Source: Pseudoalteromonas luteoviolacea H33-S
Lineage (GTDB): Bacteria; Pseudomonadota; Gammaproteobacteria; Enterobacterales; Alteromonadaceae
DNA length: 64,000 bases
Direction of reading: 5' to 3'
NCBI RefSeq assembly: GCF_001625695.1
Contig: NZ_AUXY01000056.1
Span: 62,001-126,000 of the forward strand
The notes beneath the pieces are model-generated. The model was not told the origin of the DNA. It did no database searches and saw only the letters and a list, made by a program, of their open reading frames with translations. The position numbers and the translations under genes are program-made. Position 1 is the first letter of the stretch. The number at the start of each line of letters is the position of its first letter. Shown piece after piece: positions 55,490-64,000 of the stretch.

Positions 55490-56464
55490 TTACTGCCTGT
55501 ACCGACTTTGGTTAGACTGGTTTTCCGTCATGTGATGATACCATTCATTATGGAATTTAGGAGATAAAACCGTCATAGGCCTTTTTGCTCTGTATTTACC
55601 ATTTGTAAAACTAAAACGTGTTTCTTCCTCTTCAACATTTGATGAGCTTACATGAAATCCATATTTATCATCTATATCAGCAGCCAAATCAACCAAGCAC
55701 ATCATATCTCCACTATCCAGCTGTTCACAACCATAAATATCAAGATCTTTAATATTAAGCTTGTAGCCATTATCTTTATAATAGTCGACTAAAAACTCAC
55801 TTAGTATATCTGCGCTTGGTGTAGGCGGTCTCATTACGTATAACACAGTAGCTACCATAACAATCCCACCGGTCAAAAATACGTACTTTATATTCCAACT
55901 TTTGATTGATAACGAGCCTTTTCTTTCGCCACCCTCATGAGATTTATTCAACCCGTTCAAGGATAAAAACCCATTATTTCTTTTATACTTAGGTGAAAAA
56001 AGGCTTATAGGAAGGAGTAACAAACCCAAACAAAAAATATAAAGCCCGTAACCAGGACTTTCTACTATCATAGGATCAATACTAACACTATCCCCTGTTT
56101 CTTGCTTATATTTATCAAACTTATACTCTGCATTATTTTTAATATGCTGACCTAGCAAGCTATTATCAAAGTCTAATGATGCTTTATGCACTAAAAACAC
56201 CATGGTTATAATCGCGACTAAATAAGACAAAAAAACATATCGCTTTTTTATTCCTAAAGTATAGATAACCACTGCGGGAAGAAAGGCAAGTGCAAAATAC
56301 CAACTTGGAATAAAATCAGATAGGTAGGCATCTAACGACTCTACAGATATTATAGGAAATAGGCATGCACCCAGAAAAAGTAAGAATGGTGGAAAGGCTG
56401 CAATAAGGTTTGGAATATGAAAAACTTTTGGCTTGTCGCCACTTATCGACGTTGATTGTTCCAT
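55490..56464 (-). CDS. Multi-pass membrane protein of unknown function
   Basis: 324 residues from ATG 56464, which has GGAG at eight bases; the ATG at 56479 overlaps that site and has none. Four membrane segments in the first 160 residues (PNLIAAFPPFLLFLGACLFP, WYFALAFLPAVVIYTLGI, AIITMVFLVH, YIFCLGLLLLPISLF), then a polar loop, a fifth segment near 205-220, and a C-terminal domain with two Cys (YGCEQLDSGDMMCLVDL). No family recognised. It stands alone, with no linked gene. Confidence 0.7.
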   Translation of the reverse strand: MEQSTSISGDKPKVFHIPNLIAAFPPFLLFLGACLFPIISVESLDAYLSDFIPSWYFALAFLPAVVIYTLGIKKRYVFLSYLVAIITMVFLVHKASLDFDNSLLGQHIKNNAEYKFDKYKQETGDSVSIDPMIVESPGYGLYIFCLGLLLLPISLFSPKYKRNNGFLSLNGLNKSHEGGERKGSLSIKSWNIKYVFLTGGIVMVATVLYVMRPPTPSADILSEFLVDYYKDNGYKLNIKDLDIYGCEQLDSGDMMCLVDLAADIDDKYGFHVSSSNVEEEETRFSFTNGKYRAKRPMTVLSPKFHNEWYHHMTENQSNQSRYRQ

Positions 56465-56882
56465 TGTATTTAACTCCATTTCAATGACTTACGATTTTGT
56501 CATGCAGCATGATGATCGAAGTAAACAATGAAAGCAATCATATTGAATGATAAGTTATACTGAGTGAACATAAATCGAACTAAAAATTATTTTTAAAACA
56601 ATAAAAGAAAAATTAATTAATATAAAAAACCAAAACCCAACTTTTAACAACAAAAAACACACAGTTAAAAAATAAAAAACCAATTATTCCAAATCGACCA
56701 TTTGATAAATTGATATAGACGTTTTTATAAAGCTTTATATCACTATTCCAGCTGTAAAAATAAAAAGCTTCACACAACCTGAAAGTATGCTCTAGGTACT
56801 TCACATATATTAAAAAAATCAAAGTGAAGTGCATGACCACTTTATTCCTGTAACCCAAACAGCGCACACAATCAACTAAACC

Positions 56883-56958
56883 CGTCGTCCTGAACTCGAT
56901 TCAAGATCCATGTCACGCTTAACCAACGTATAGATCCCGAGGCAAGCTCGGGATGACG
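56883..56958. repeat. Intergenic inverted repeat, REP-like, copy 1
   Basis: The outer arms begin CGTCGTCCTGAACTCG and end CTCGGGATGACG, and pair imperfectly. The right part holds a perfect hairpin ATCCCGAG-GCAAG-CTCGGGAT. This is the style of dispersed intergenic repeats common in gammaproteobacteria. From 56465 to 56882 the sequence is very AT-rich, with no supported gene. Confidence 0.7.
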
Positions 56959-57040
56959 AGAGTGAGATTAACCGAGAGTGGTTCACCACACCTTAAATTA
57001 ATCAGATAAATTCCTTAAAGCATTCTTGATTAATCAAACC

Positions 57041-57111
57041 CGTCGCCCTGATCTCGACTCAGGATCTATTTCACGTAGCTCAAATACAAAAATCCCGGGA
57101 CTAGCCCGGGA
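57041..57111. repeat. Intergenic inverted repeat, REP-like, copy 2
   Basis: Starts CGTCGCCCTGATCTCGACTC, like copy 1, and ends in a perfect hairpin TCCCGGG-ACTAG-CCCGGGA. Separated from copy 1 by about 80 bases. It lies downstream of the minus-strand DUF2141 gene and may serve as its transcript end. Confidence 0.7.
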
Positions 57112-57144
57112 CAACATGTTCAGGTAAATATCAATTACCTATAC

Positions 57145-57657
57145 TTAACCACCAAAGGTTTTTGTCAAATGCGTCGCTAAGTTTATTTGAATTGGCTGCG
57201 GCTGGTTTGCAATATCAACCAACGCATCTTCAAAATTCCCTTTAGATAACGCACTGTATGCGTCATTTGACAAACCATAAGGCTCACTTGGCATACCAAT
57301 AAATGGGAATACCATGCGATCAAGCGTGCCATCACTGTCTTTGTCATGCACGACACTGATGGCGTATTTACCTGCAGGAATACCTTCTAGCACCACTTCT
57401 GTTGCCGGAATACTTGGCGTAACCACCATACGGTGAAAGTACTTGATACTCGATGCGCTGTAATTATCATCGCTGTAGTAAGAATTCGCGTTGTCATGCA
57501 AATACACTAACAACTGCCCTTCAGTACTTGCCACCTGATTCACCACAATACGGACCTCAGTCGGCGCACCTTTTACTTTATTCACGCTCTTATTAGAGGT
57601 AGACGAGCAAGCCGCTAACACCGTAAGCGCCAATGACGATAACAATACCTTTTTCAT
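57145..57657 (-). CDS. DUF2141-domain lipoprotein
   Basis: 170 residues with lipobox (VLAACSS). The DUF2141 features are IVVNQVASTEGQLLVYLHD, then LEGIPAGKYAISVVHDKDSD, then PSEPYGLSNDA. Members are small exported proteins of unknown function. It starts 12 bases after the NRPS stop, so it is co-transcribed with the NRPS, which is unusual company for this family. Confidence 0.85.
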   Translation of the reverse strand: MKKVLLSSLALTVLAACSSTSNKSVNKVKGAPTEVRIVVNQVASTEGQLLVYLHDNANSYYSDDNYSASSIKYFHRMVVTPSIPATEVVLEGIPAGKYAISVVHDKDSDGTLDRMVFPFIGMPSEPYGLSNDAYSALSKGNFEDALVDIANQPQPIQINLATHLTKTFGG

Positions 57658-57669
57658 ATAAAATACCTT

Positions 57670-60600
57670 TTAACCTTTATTGCCAAAACCAAGCTCATGT
57701 TCCAATACAGCCTTGATTTCAGCATGACTTTGCAAGATATCACCATGATTTCGCTGTTTAAGTAAAGTACAATCTACTTTACCACCGATAAATGCTTCCA
57801 CATTGTTATCAGCAATAACATCCAGCGTTTGTGACCATTCACGTGTCAGCGCATCCGACACCTGCGCCTCATATTGACCTGCTTTAAATAAATGCACCTG
57901 AGTCGTTTTCAACGGTTGGCTCAATGGACATAAATCCAGCCGCCCTTCCGCTTTACGCGCTTTTATCATCGCCTCAATACTGCTTGTCTCGTGGCCAAGC
58001 TCTCGCATTCGGGTAACAAATAATTGCTCATTTTCAGACTCAAACTCTTGCGTCAGCGTTTTGAGCTTTCCTGACTTGATAATAGTGTCTAAAAGCAGCA
58101 CTTTTATGTCAGCGCTGTGGTTTTTTTCAAATAAACCTGCCATTTCTAGTGCGATATTGCCACCGAGTGACCAGCCTAAAAGACAAACTTTATCCGCTTC
58201 AATGTGAGCGCACACCTCATCGTAATACACCTTAGCAAGCTCATCTAACTGACTAATTTTTTCGTCATTAATGAGGTTATAGTTATCAACGCCTAAGCAA
58301 TTAAACGATCCATTTAACTCTGCTGCAAGCCCTTGATAAACCTCGCATCCGCCGCTGCCAGCGTGGACCATCACCAGAGTTGGTAAGCCGTCGCTAAAGT
58401 CATTTAAACGTTTCACTAATTGCCCGTCACGCGCTTGATTACGTACCAAACTTGCAAGACCCTGTACGGTAGGAGATTTAAACAAATCAGCCACAGAGAG
58501 CTTGCAGTTAATGGTTTGATTTATCACTTGTGTCAGTTTAATCGCCGCAATTGAAGTTCCACCGAGCTTGAAGTAGTCATCGCTGATCCCAATTTGCGAG
58601 TGGCTTAGTGCAGATTGCCATAACTCACATAACTTAAGTTCAAGGGCATCGCGTGGCGCTACATATTCATCACTTTTAATAAAATTAGGTTCTGGCAAAG
58701 ACTTTACATCCAGCTTGCCGTTGACATTGAGTGGGATTTTATCAAGTAATGTCATCGCTGAAGGCACCATAAAGTCGGGCAGCGCAGTCTGCAAATAACC
58801 CATGATCTGCTCTGCTTTATCAGCATCGGTATCGTCGCTCACAACATACGCTGCGAGATACTTTTCAGTCCCGTTTTGCTTTGCAATTACCGCAGCTTGC
58901 TTCACCCCAGCAACACTACAAATGGCGCTTTCAATTTCACCCAGCTCAATCCTAAAGCCTCGTATCTTCACTTGTTTATCGTTTCGACCAACGTACTCTA
59001 TATTGCCATCAGCTTGCCACTTTACAATGTCTCCTGTGCGATACATGCGAGGTTCGATATTGCTATTTTTTGAAGTGTCTACAAATGGGTTTTTAACAAA
59101 TTTATCTGCCGTGAGAGCTGGACGGTTTAAATACCCTCTAGCAAGCCCTTCACCACCAATGTAAAGCTCACCTGGTGTACCCACAGGAACTGGCTCCCCC
59201 ATCGGATCTAATACATACAAGGTTTTGCCTGTTAAGGCGTGACCAATGGGCGCATTGGTTCGACTATCATCAAGGTGGCAAACAGAGGCAAACACTGTGG
59301 TTTCTGTCGGACCATATACATGACTTAACTTCACCTGCGGTGTACTTTGCTTAAAGGCATTCACCACATTTAAATTAACCTGCTCGCCGCCAAACAAAAT
59401 GTGCTTAAGCGGGCTATTTTTAAGCTGTCCACTGGTTGCCAATGCATTAAATAATGCGGTGGTCATAAAGCTCGCATCGATTTTATGCGTTTCAACATAC
59501 TGAGCAAATAACTCGGGTGAGAGTCGCGTGTATTTATCCACTAAATGCACACACAAGCCATTGAGCAAACTGAACATGGCATCAAAAATGAATCCATCAA
59601 ATGCATAAGACGACATACTGGCAATACGGCGCACTTTAGTCGCATCCAAGTAATTGTTGCCCAGTGCAAAAGAATTTACCGCATGGTGCTCAATCTCAAC
59701 CCCTTTAGGTTGCCCCGTGGTTCCTGAGGTATAAATGACATACGCTAAGCTCGTTAAATCCGTATCCACGTCCAAATTCTCGATGCTTTCACCACCGACA
59801 TGTTCGGCAACTAAGACACTCGGCCCCGATTCGGTATTAAAAATACCTGATAACTCAGCATGATAGTCCGCTTGGGTAAGTACCAAAGAGGCATGTGCAT
59901 CGCGTGCAATAAAGCGTGTGCGTTCATCAGGGTTATCCATCGACAACGGGACATAAGCTGCGCCTGCTTTGAGCACCGCTAAGATGGCCACCACCATATC
60001 GATATTTTGTGGGTAATAGAGCGCAATTAAAGTATCCGGCTTAATCGTGGACTTTTGGTCTATTTCATAGGCCTGACGGATAAATCGAGCAAGCTTATTG
60101 GCTTTTTGATTAAGCTGCTGGTATGTCAGTTGCTCATCGCCACACACCACAGCCATGTCACTGCCACGCCTGTTGGCTACACGCTCAAAAATACGATGAA
60201 TAGAGAGTGAACTTGGTGTATGCACGGGCTTTTGATTAAATTGCTCTAATATTTGTGTGCGCTCAGCGTCACTCAGTACATTAATGTGATGCAACGCATC
60301 AGCAGGTGCCGCCAGCATGCTTTTAAGTATTCGAACGTAACGCTTTGCAAATGCATCGATGGTCGCTTGCTCAAATAAACTGGTCGCGTAGTTAAACTGC
60401 AAACTCAGCTGCTCTGTGCTGTCATCAACGACTAAGGTCAAATCATATTTCGCACTTTTGCCACTGAGCTTATCGCTTAGCACTGGCTTTAACTGCAAAT
60501 CCCCCTGCACGATTTGCTCGGCATTCATGCTCTGCACACTGAACATCACCTGAAAAATAGGATGGCGCGAGCTGTCTCTTTCTAACGCCAACAACTCCAC

Positions 60601-63600
60601 TATTTGCTCAAATGGTAAATCCTGATGCACTTTCGCTTGGGTAACCAGCTGATGCGTGTGCTGAACAAACTCGCTTGCACTCCTGTTTTTATCAACTTGA
60701 CTGCGCAGCGCCATCGAGTTGACAAAAAATCCGATAAGCGCCTGCACTTGGCTTTGATGACGGTTATCCGAAGGCGTACCAACCACAATATCTTGCTGCC
60801 CAGATACGCTGCTCAAAGTGACATATAAGGCGCTCAGCATCACAGTGTACACACTGGTTTTCTGTGCTTTAGCACTGTCCACAACCTGTTTGGACAGCGT
60901 TTTATCTAGGACTAATTCAAGGTTATCACCTGCGTAGCTCACTTGGCTTGGTCTTGCCCTGTCATAAGGCAGCTCCAATGTTTCAAACCCTTGCAGCGCA
61001 CCTTTCCAGTAGCTTTGCAACTTGCTCAGTGTCTCACCTTGCAGATAATCTCTTTGCCATTTTGCGTAGTCCGCATAACGGATGCTCAGCTCTGGCAGTT
61101 GAGCTGCTTTACCATTCAACGCTGCTAGATACGCTTTCGTTAGCTCTTCGGTAAAAACAAACGTCGACCAACCATCAAATGCGATGTGGTGCCACACAAA
61201 GAGCAAATACTGGGTGGATGCACGACTAATGTGATACACCCGCATTGGGCTATCTTGCGATAGCTCAAATGGTTTTGAGGCCAGTTCACTAACAAACGCT
61301 TCTAAGGCAATTTCATCCGCCACCGAGTGCTGAGCAATAGCGATATTTGACGGTAATGTGTGCTGACTTAAAATGCCGTTATCTTGTGTGTTAAATACCG
61401 AATTTAATACCTCATGGCGTGCCACAACTTGATTAAGTGCTTTTTGAAAAGCATCCAAGTTTAGCGACTTACCAACTTCAAACAAGGCTGGAATATGATA
61501 CGCACTACTGCCCTTTTCATAACTGTCGATAAAGAGTAATCGCTCCTGTGCAAATGACAGCGGTAAAGATTCCGCGCCACTGCGAGGGATCACAATAGCC
61601 TGTGACGCATCAATGACGTTAGCCAGTTTGGCGACGGTATTATGGGTGAACAGCATTTCGAGAGGGATATCACGCTTGAGCGCTTTGCGGCTGGCCGCAG
61701 ATAAACGAATAGCCGTAATGGAATTACCACCTAGCTCATAAAAGTTATCATCCACACCTACAGTATCAACATTGAGCACCTGTTGCCAAAGCGCACATAA
61801 GGTCGACTCAAGGTCACTGCTTGGTGCTTTGTAACTCTGTTTAACGCTTTGATTAGGAATAGACAGTGCCTTTTCATCCAACTTACCATTACTTGTTAAA
61901 GGGAGCACATCTAATTGTGTAAAGCTGGCTGGCACCATGTATTTTGGTAATGTTGATGCTAAATATGCGTTAATGCTTTCCTCACAGGCAGTGCTATCGG
62001 CACTGGCAATCCAATAAGCATGTAACGCACCATCTGCATGGCTTTTATCCGCAATAACAGCCGCACTTTGAACCCCCTCAACATCACATATGGCGTGCTC
62101 TATCTCACCAAGTTCAATTCGATAACCGCGAATTTTAACTTGGTTGTCGTTACGGCCAAGGTATTCAACTTCACCATTGTCGAGCCAACGAACTAAATCA
62201 CCCGTTTTGTAAATCCGCTGATTATACAGATCATCGCTACTGGCAAATGGATTTTGAATAAAGCGCGATTGTGTCAAATCGTCACGGTTTAAGTAGCCTC
62301 TAGCCACACCAGCCCCGCCGATATATAACTCTCCAATTGCACCCACTGGCACAGGTTTAAGTGCCGATGACAAAACATACAACGCCACATTGGGATAAGC
62401 ATGCCCGATGCCGTTGACCACTTGGCTTGGGTCAACGCGCTTGTTCATGGCGCCTACTGTCGCCTCTGTTGGACCATATTCATCAATCAATGTCTCAGTA
62501 ACCATTGAGAGCTTATCAATCACTGGCTTCGTCAGTGCTTCACCGCCGACCATTAAGCTGCGCAAGGTTATCTCACTATCAGACAATAAGAGGTTGGCAA
62601 GGCTTGGCGTGGTTTTTACAAAACGTACTTGATTGTCTGTCAAATGTACCTGATATGCAGACACATTGGCAATGTCACCCTGATAAACACACACAGTTCC
62701 ACCTGCCATGAGTGGGCATAAGGTGGTTGTCACGGTCAAATCAAAGCAATAGTTGGTCGAAAAATCACATACCTCTAAGGCATCTGATAAAGTACTTTGC
62801 ACCCCAAAAAAGTAATTAAGTACTTGCGCTTGCTCTACCATCACGCCCTTTGGCTTGCCTGTAGTGCCTGAGGTGTATATGACATACGCAATGTTATTCA
62901 TGCGGCTGCGACGCTCAGCAAAATCTTGTGAATTATCCAACACCAACATGGGCTTATCACAGCTGATGAAACCAACTTCAGTGCCTGTCAGCCAAGTATC
63001 CAGTCGATGGGCATACTGAGATTGCGTCAGGACCAAGCGCATGTCTGTATCAGACAAGATAAACTGCACCCTATCCTCTGGTGCATCTGGGGAGATGGGG
63101 ACATATCCCGCTCCTAACTTCAATACCGCCAACATGGCCACCAGAGTGTCAGCACTTGGGCTCAAATACAGCCCAATCAAGGTATCGGCTTGTACCGATT
63201 TACCTTGCTGAGCAAGGCGTTGCAAAATGTTATTTGCTAAATGCTCTGCTCGCTCGTTTAATTGCTGATAACTTAAAGTAGTTTTCCCTGCTTTAACAGC
63301 CACCTTGTCTGGCATAGCTTGTGCGTGCTGGGCAATCATGCCAGCAATGTCGTTTTCAAACTCAAAGTGCGCTTGTTGGCAGTGCCACTGCTGCGTGATT
63401 GCCTCACACTCAGCAGATGTCAACAACCCTAATTGCTGATGCGGTTGCTCTGGCGCTTCCACCAGCTGCTCAAGCAGCACTTTAAGCTGCGATACCAGCT
63501 TGCTCGCTTTGTCAGCATCAAGCCAATTTGCACTGTAGTTAATGGCTATATCGAGCGTATCTCCTTGCTCTGTCGCAACAAGGGACAGGGGATAATCAAT

Positions 63601-64000
63601 TTTCTCAACCACCTTTTTGAGCTGCCACTTACGCGTATCACCTTGATGATTGATCGGGTAATTTTCAAAGGTAAACAAGGTATGGAATAACCGCTCACCT
63701 TGCGGCTGTAACTCAGCCAGTGCAATACTGCTGGCGCTGTTGAGTGACGCAATCGACAGCTGAATATCCGCCATAATTTGCGCACAAGACGCATCTTCTG
63801 GCCAAAACACTTGCAACGGCAAGGTGTTGATAAACAAACCAACACTGTTATCAATGCCTTCAACTGGCAAGTTACGCCCCGAGACAACAGTTCCCACGGT
63901 AGTTTGCTCGTCGCCCGCATAAACCTGGATAAGCTTGTGCCAACAAAATTGTAATGCCACGTTGAGTGTCACCCCAGCATTTTGGCACATGGCTTTGAGC
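57670..64000 (-). CDS. Nonribosomal peptide synthetase, terminal part: (C)-A-T-C-A-T-TE
   Basis: At least 2110 residues; the frame is open at the right edge. Numbering below is from the ATG at 63990. C-domain end at 1-170 (SGRNLPVEGIDNSVGLFINT). A1 at 217-710 with YTSGTTGKPKG and EYGPTE. T1 near 752 (LGGNS). C2 at 810-1230 with LSFAQERLLF and HHIAFDG, LCL-like. A2 at 1275-1765 with YTSGTTGQPKG and VYGPTE. T2 near 1807 (LGGTS). TE with GWSLGG near 1940. Pocket residues read from the motifs are D-L-T-K-M-G-E-V-G-K for A1 (close to known Asn codes) and D-G-F-F-L-G-V-V-F-K for A2 (close to Ile codes). No epimerase domain is present. The DUF2141 gene follows. Confidence 0.93.
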   Translation of the reverse strand, partial: LKAMCQNAGVTLNVALQFCWHKLIQVYAGDEQTTVGTVVSGRNLPVEGIDNSVGLFINTLPLQVFWPEDASCAQIMADIQLSIASLNSASSIALAELQPQGERLFHTLFTFENYPINHQGDTRKWQLKKVVEKIDYPLSLVATEQGDTLDIAINYSANWLDADKASKLVSQLKVLLEQLVEAPEQPHQQLGLLTSAECEAITQQWHCQQAHFEFENDIAGMIAQHAQAMPDKVAVKAGKTTLSYQQLNERAEHLANNILQRLAQQGKSVQADTLIGLYLSPSADTLVAMLAVLKLGAGYVPISPDAPEDRVQFILSDTDMRLVLTQSQYAHRLDTWLTGTEVGFISCDKPMLVLDNSQDFAERRSRMNNIAYVIYTSGTTGKPKGVMVEQAQVLNYFFGVQSTLSDALEVCDFSTNYCFDLTVTTTLCPLMAGGTVCVYQGDIANVSAYQVHLTDNQVRFVKTTPSLANLLLSDSEITLRSLMVGGEALTKPVIDKLSMVTETLIDEYGPTEATVGAMNKRVDPSQVVNGIGHAYPNVALYVLSSALKPVPVGAIGELYIGGAGVARGYLNRDDLTQSRFIQNPFASSDDLYNQRIYKTGDLVRWLDNGEVEYLGRNDNQVKIRGYRIELGEIEHAICDVEGVQSAAVIADKSHADGALHAYWIASADSTACEESINAYLASTLPKYMVPASFTQLDVLPLTSNGKLDEKALSIPNQSVKQSYKAPSSDLESTLCALWQQVLNVDTVGVDDNFYELGGNSITAIRLSAASRKALKRDIPLEMLFTHNTVAKLANVIDASQAIVIPRSGAESLPLSFAQERLLFIDSYEKGSSAYHIPALFEVGKSLNLDAFQKALNQVVARHEVLNSVFNTQDNGILSQHTLPSNIAIAQHSVADEIALEAFVSELASKPFELSQDSPMRVYHISRASTQYLLFVWHHIAFDGWSTFVFTEELTKAYLAALNGKAAQLPELSIRYADYAKWQRDYLQGETLSKLQSYWKGALQGFETLELPYDRARPSQVSYAGDNLELVLDKTLSKQVVDSAKAQKTSVYTVMLSALYVTLSSVSGQQDIVVGTPSDNRHQSQVQALIGFFVNSMALRSQVDKNRSASEFVQHTHQLVTQAKVHQDLPFEQIVELLALERDSSRHPIFQVMFSVQSMNAEQIVQGDLQLKPVLSDKLSGKSAKYDLTLVVDDSTEQLSLQFNYATSLFEQATIDAFAKRYVRILKSMLAAPADALHHINVLSDAERTQILEQFNQKPVHTPSSLSIHRIFERVANRRGSDMAVVCGDEQLTYQQLNQKANKLARFIRQAYEIDQKSTIKPDTLIALYYPQNIDMVVAILAVLKAGAAYVPLSMDNPDERTRFIARDAHASLVLTQADYHAELSGIFNTESGPSVLVAEHVGGESIENLDVDTDLTSLAYVIYTSGTTGQPKGVEIEHHAVNSFALGNNYLDATKVRRIASMSSYAFDGFIFDAMFSLLNGLCVHLVDKYTRLSPELFAQYVETHKIDASFMTTALFNALATSGQLKNSPLKHILFGGEQVNLNVVNAFKQSTPQVKLSHVYGPTETTVFASVCHLDDSRTNAPIGHALTGKTLYVLDPMGEPVPVGTPGELYIGGEGLARGYLNRPALTADKFVKNPFVDTSKNSNIEPRMYRTGDIVKWQADGNIEYVGRNDKQVKIRGFRIELGEIESAICSVAGVKQAAVIAKQNGTEKYLAAYVVSDDTDADKAEQIMGYLQTALPDFMVPSAMTLLDKIPLNVNGKLDVKSLPEPNFIKSDEYVAPRDALELKLCELWQSALSHSQIGISDDYFKLGGTSIAAIKLTQVINQTINCKLSVADLFKSPTVQGLASLVRNQARDGQLVKRLNDFSDGLPTLVMVHAGSGGCEVYQGLAAELNGSFNCLGVDNYNLINDEKISQLDELAKVYYDEVCAHIEADKVCLLGWSLGGNIALEMAGLFEKNHSADIKVLLLDTIIKSGKLKTLTQEFESENEQLFVTRMRELGHETSSIEAMIKARKAEGRLDLCPLSQPLKTTQVHLFKAGQYEAQVSDALTREWSQTLDVIADNNVEAFIGGKVDCTLLKQRNHGDILQSHAEIKAVLEHELGFGNKG

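Noticed and set aside
56613..56867. Minus-strand open frame of 84 codons
   Set aside because: Very AT-rich, rich in Phe/Tyr/Asn as expected by chance, with no ribosome site.

Overview
The window reads as chromosome of a marine gammaproteobacterium, most likely Pseudoalteromonas or a close relative. This is inferred from moderate-to-low GC, the style of many small exported proteins, a YdiJ-type dehydrogenase, an OxyR/KatG pair, a RebB-type R-body protein and a large NRPS with aliphatic and Asn adenylation domains. No rRNA, tRNA, CRISPR array, intact insertion sequence or phage was seen.

Layout. 0-2.5 kb: 3' part of a leucine-rich-repeat protein. 2.5-4.8 kb: LysR regulator divergent from an exported protein and a LysE-family exporter. 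4.9-14.8 kb (minus): an exported SpvB/RHS polymorphic toxin of 2315 residues with a probable immunity gene, followed by two displaced RHS tip cassettes. One cassette still encodes a papain-like toxin domain and a membrane-anchored candidate immunity protein; the other is a fragment. 15.2-17.5 kb: arsenic operon (arsenate reductase fused to ArsR, Acr3 efflux pump, tyrosine phosphatase) behind a 40-bp near-perfect palindrome. 17.6-19.5 kb: XRE regulator and DUF819 permease. 19.9-22.5 kb: seven tandem paralogues of a small exported two-cysteine protein family that I do not recognise. 22.7-31.6 kb: BNR_4 propeller protein, glutathionyl-hydroquinone reductase with DoxX, lipoprotein, ABM monooxygenase and LysR, then OxyR divergent from an exported KatG. 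31.6-35.4 kb: SpoU methyltransferase, two double-glycine leader peptides with three-cysteine cores, and an acetyltransferase/Crp/methyltransferase group. 35.7-50.1 kb: chemoreceptor with three sensor repeats, MerR-methyltransferase fusion, small exported proteins, FrnE-like oxidoreductase, MBL-fold protein without its usual zinc ligands, lipoprotein, YdiJ and a retropepsin-like lipoprotein. 50.2-57.1 kb: AT-rich accessory stretch with a broken rsgA copy, outer-membrane barrel, RebB and a tandem-repeat partner, an exported protein, a third double-glycine peptide, a membrane protein and intergenic inverted repeats. 57.1-64 kb (minus): DUF2141 lipoprotein and the 3' end of an NRPS (C-A-T-C-A-T-TE).

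How parts work together. The RHS locus looks like a toxin whose C-terminal domain can be exchanged using silent downstream cassettes. The ars operon senses, reduces and exports arsenic. OxyR and KatG form a peroxide-defence pair, with DoxX and the hydroquinone reductase as a separate redox unit. The last two NRPS modules are predicted, from residues read in the binding pockets, to add Asn and then Ile (or Leu/Val) before thioesterase release. The most novel-looking items are the seven-paralogue exported family, the paired double-glycine peptides, the RHS cassette repeats and the RebB-linked repeat protein.
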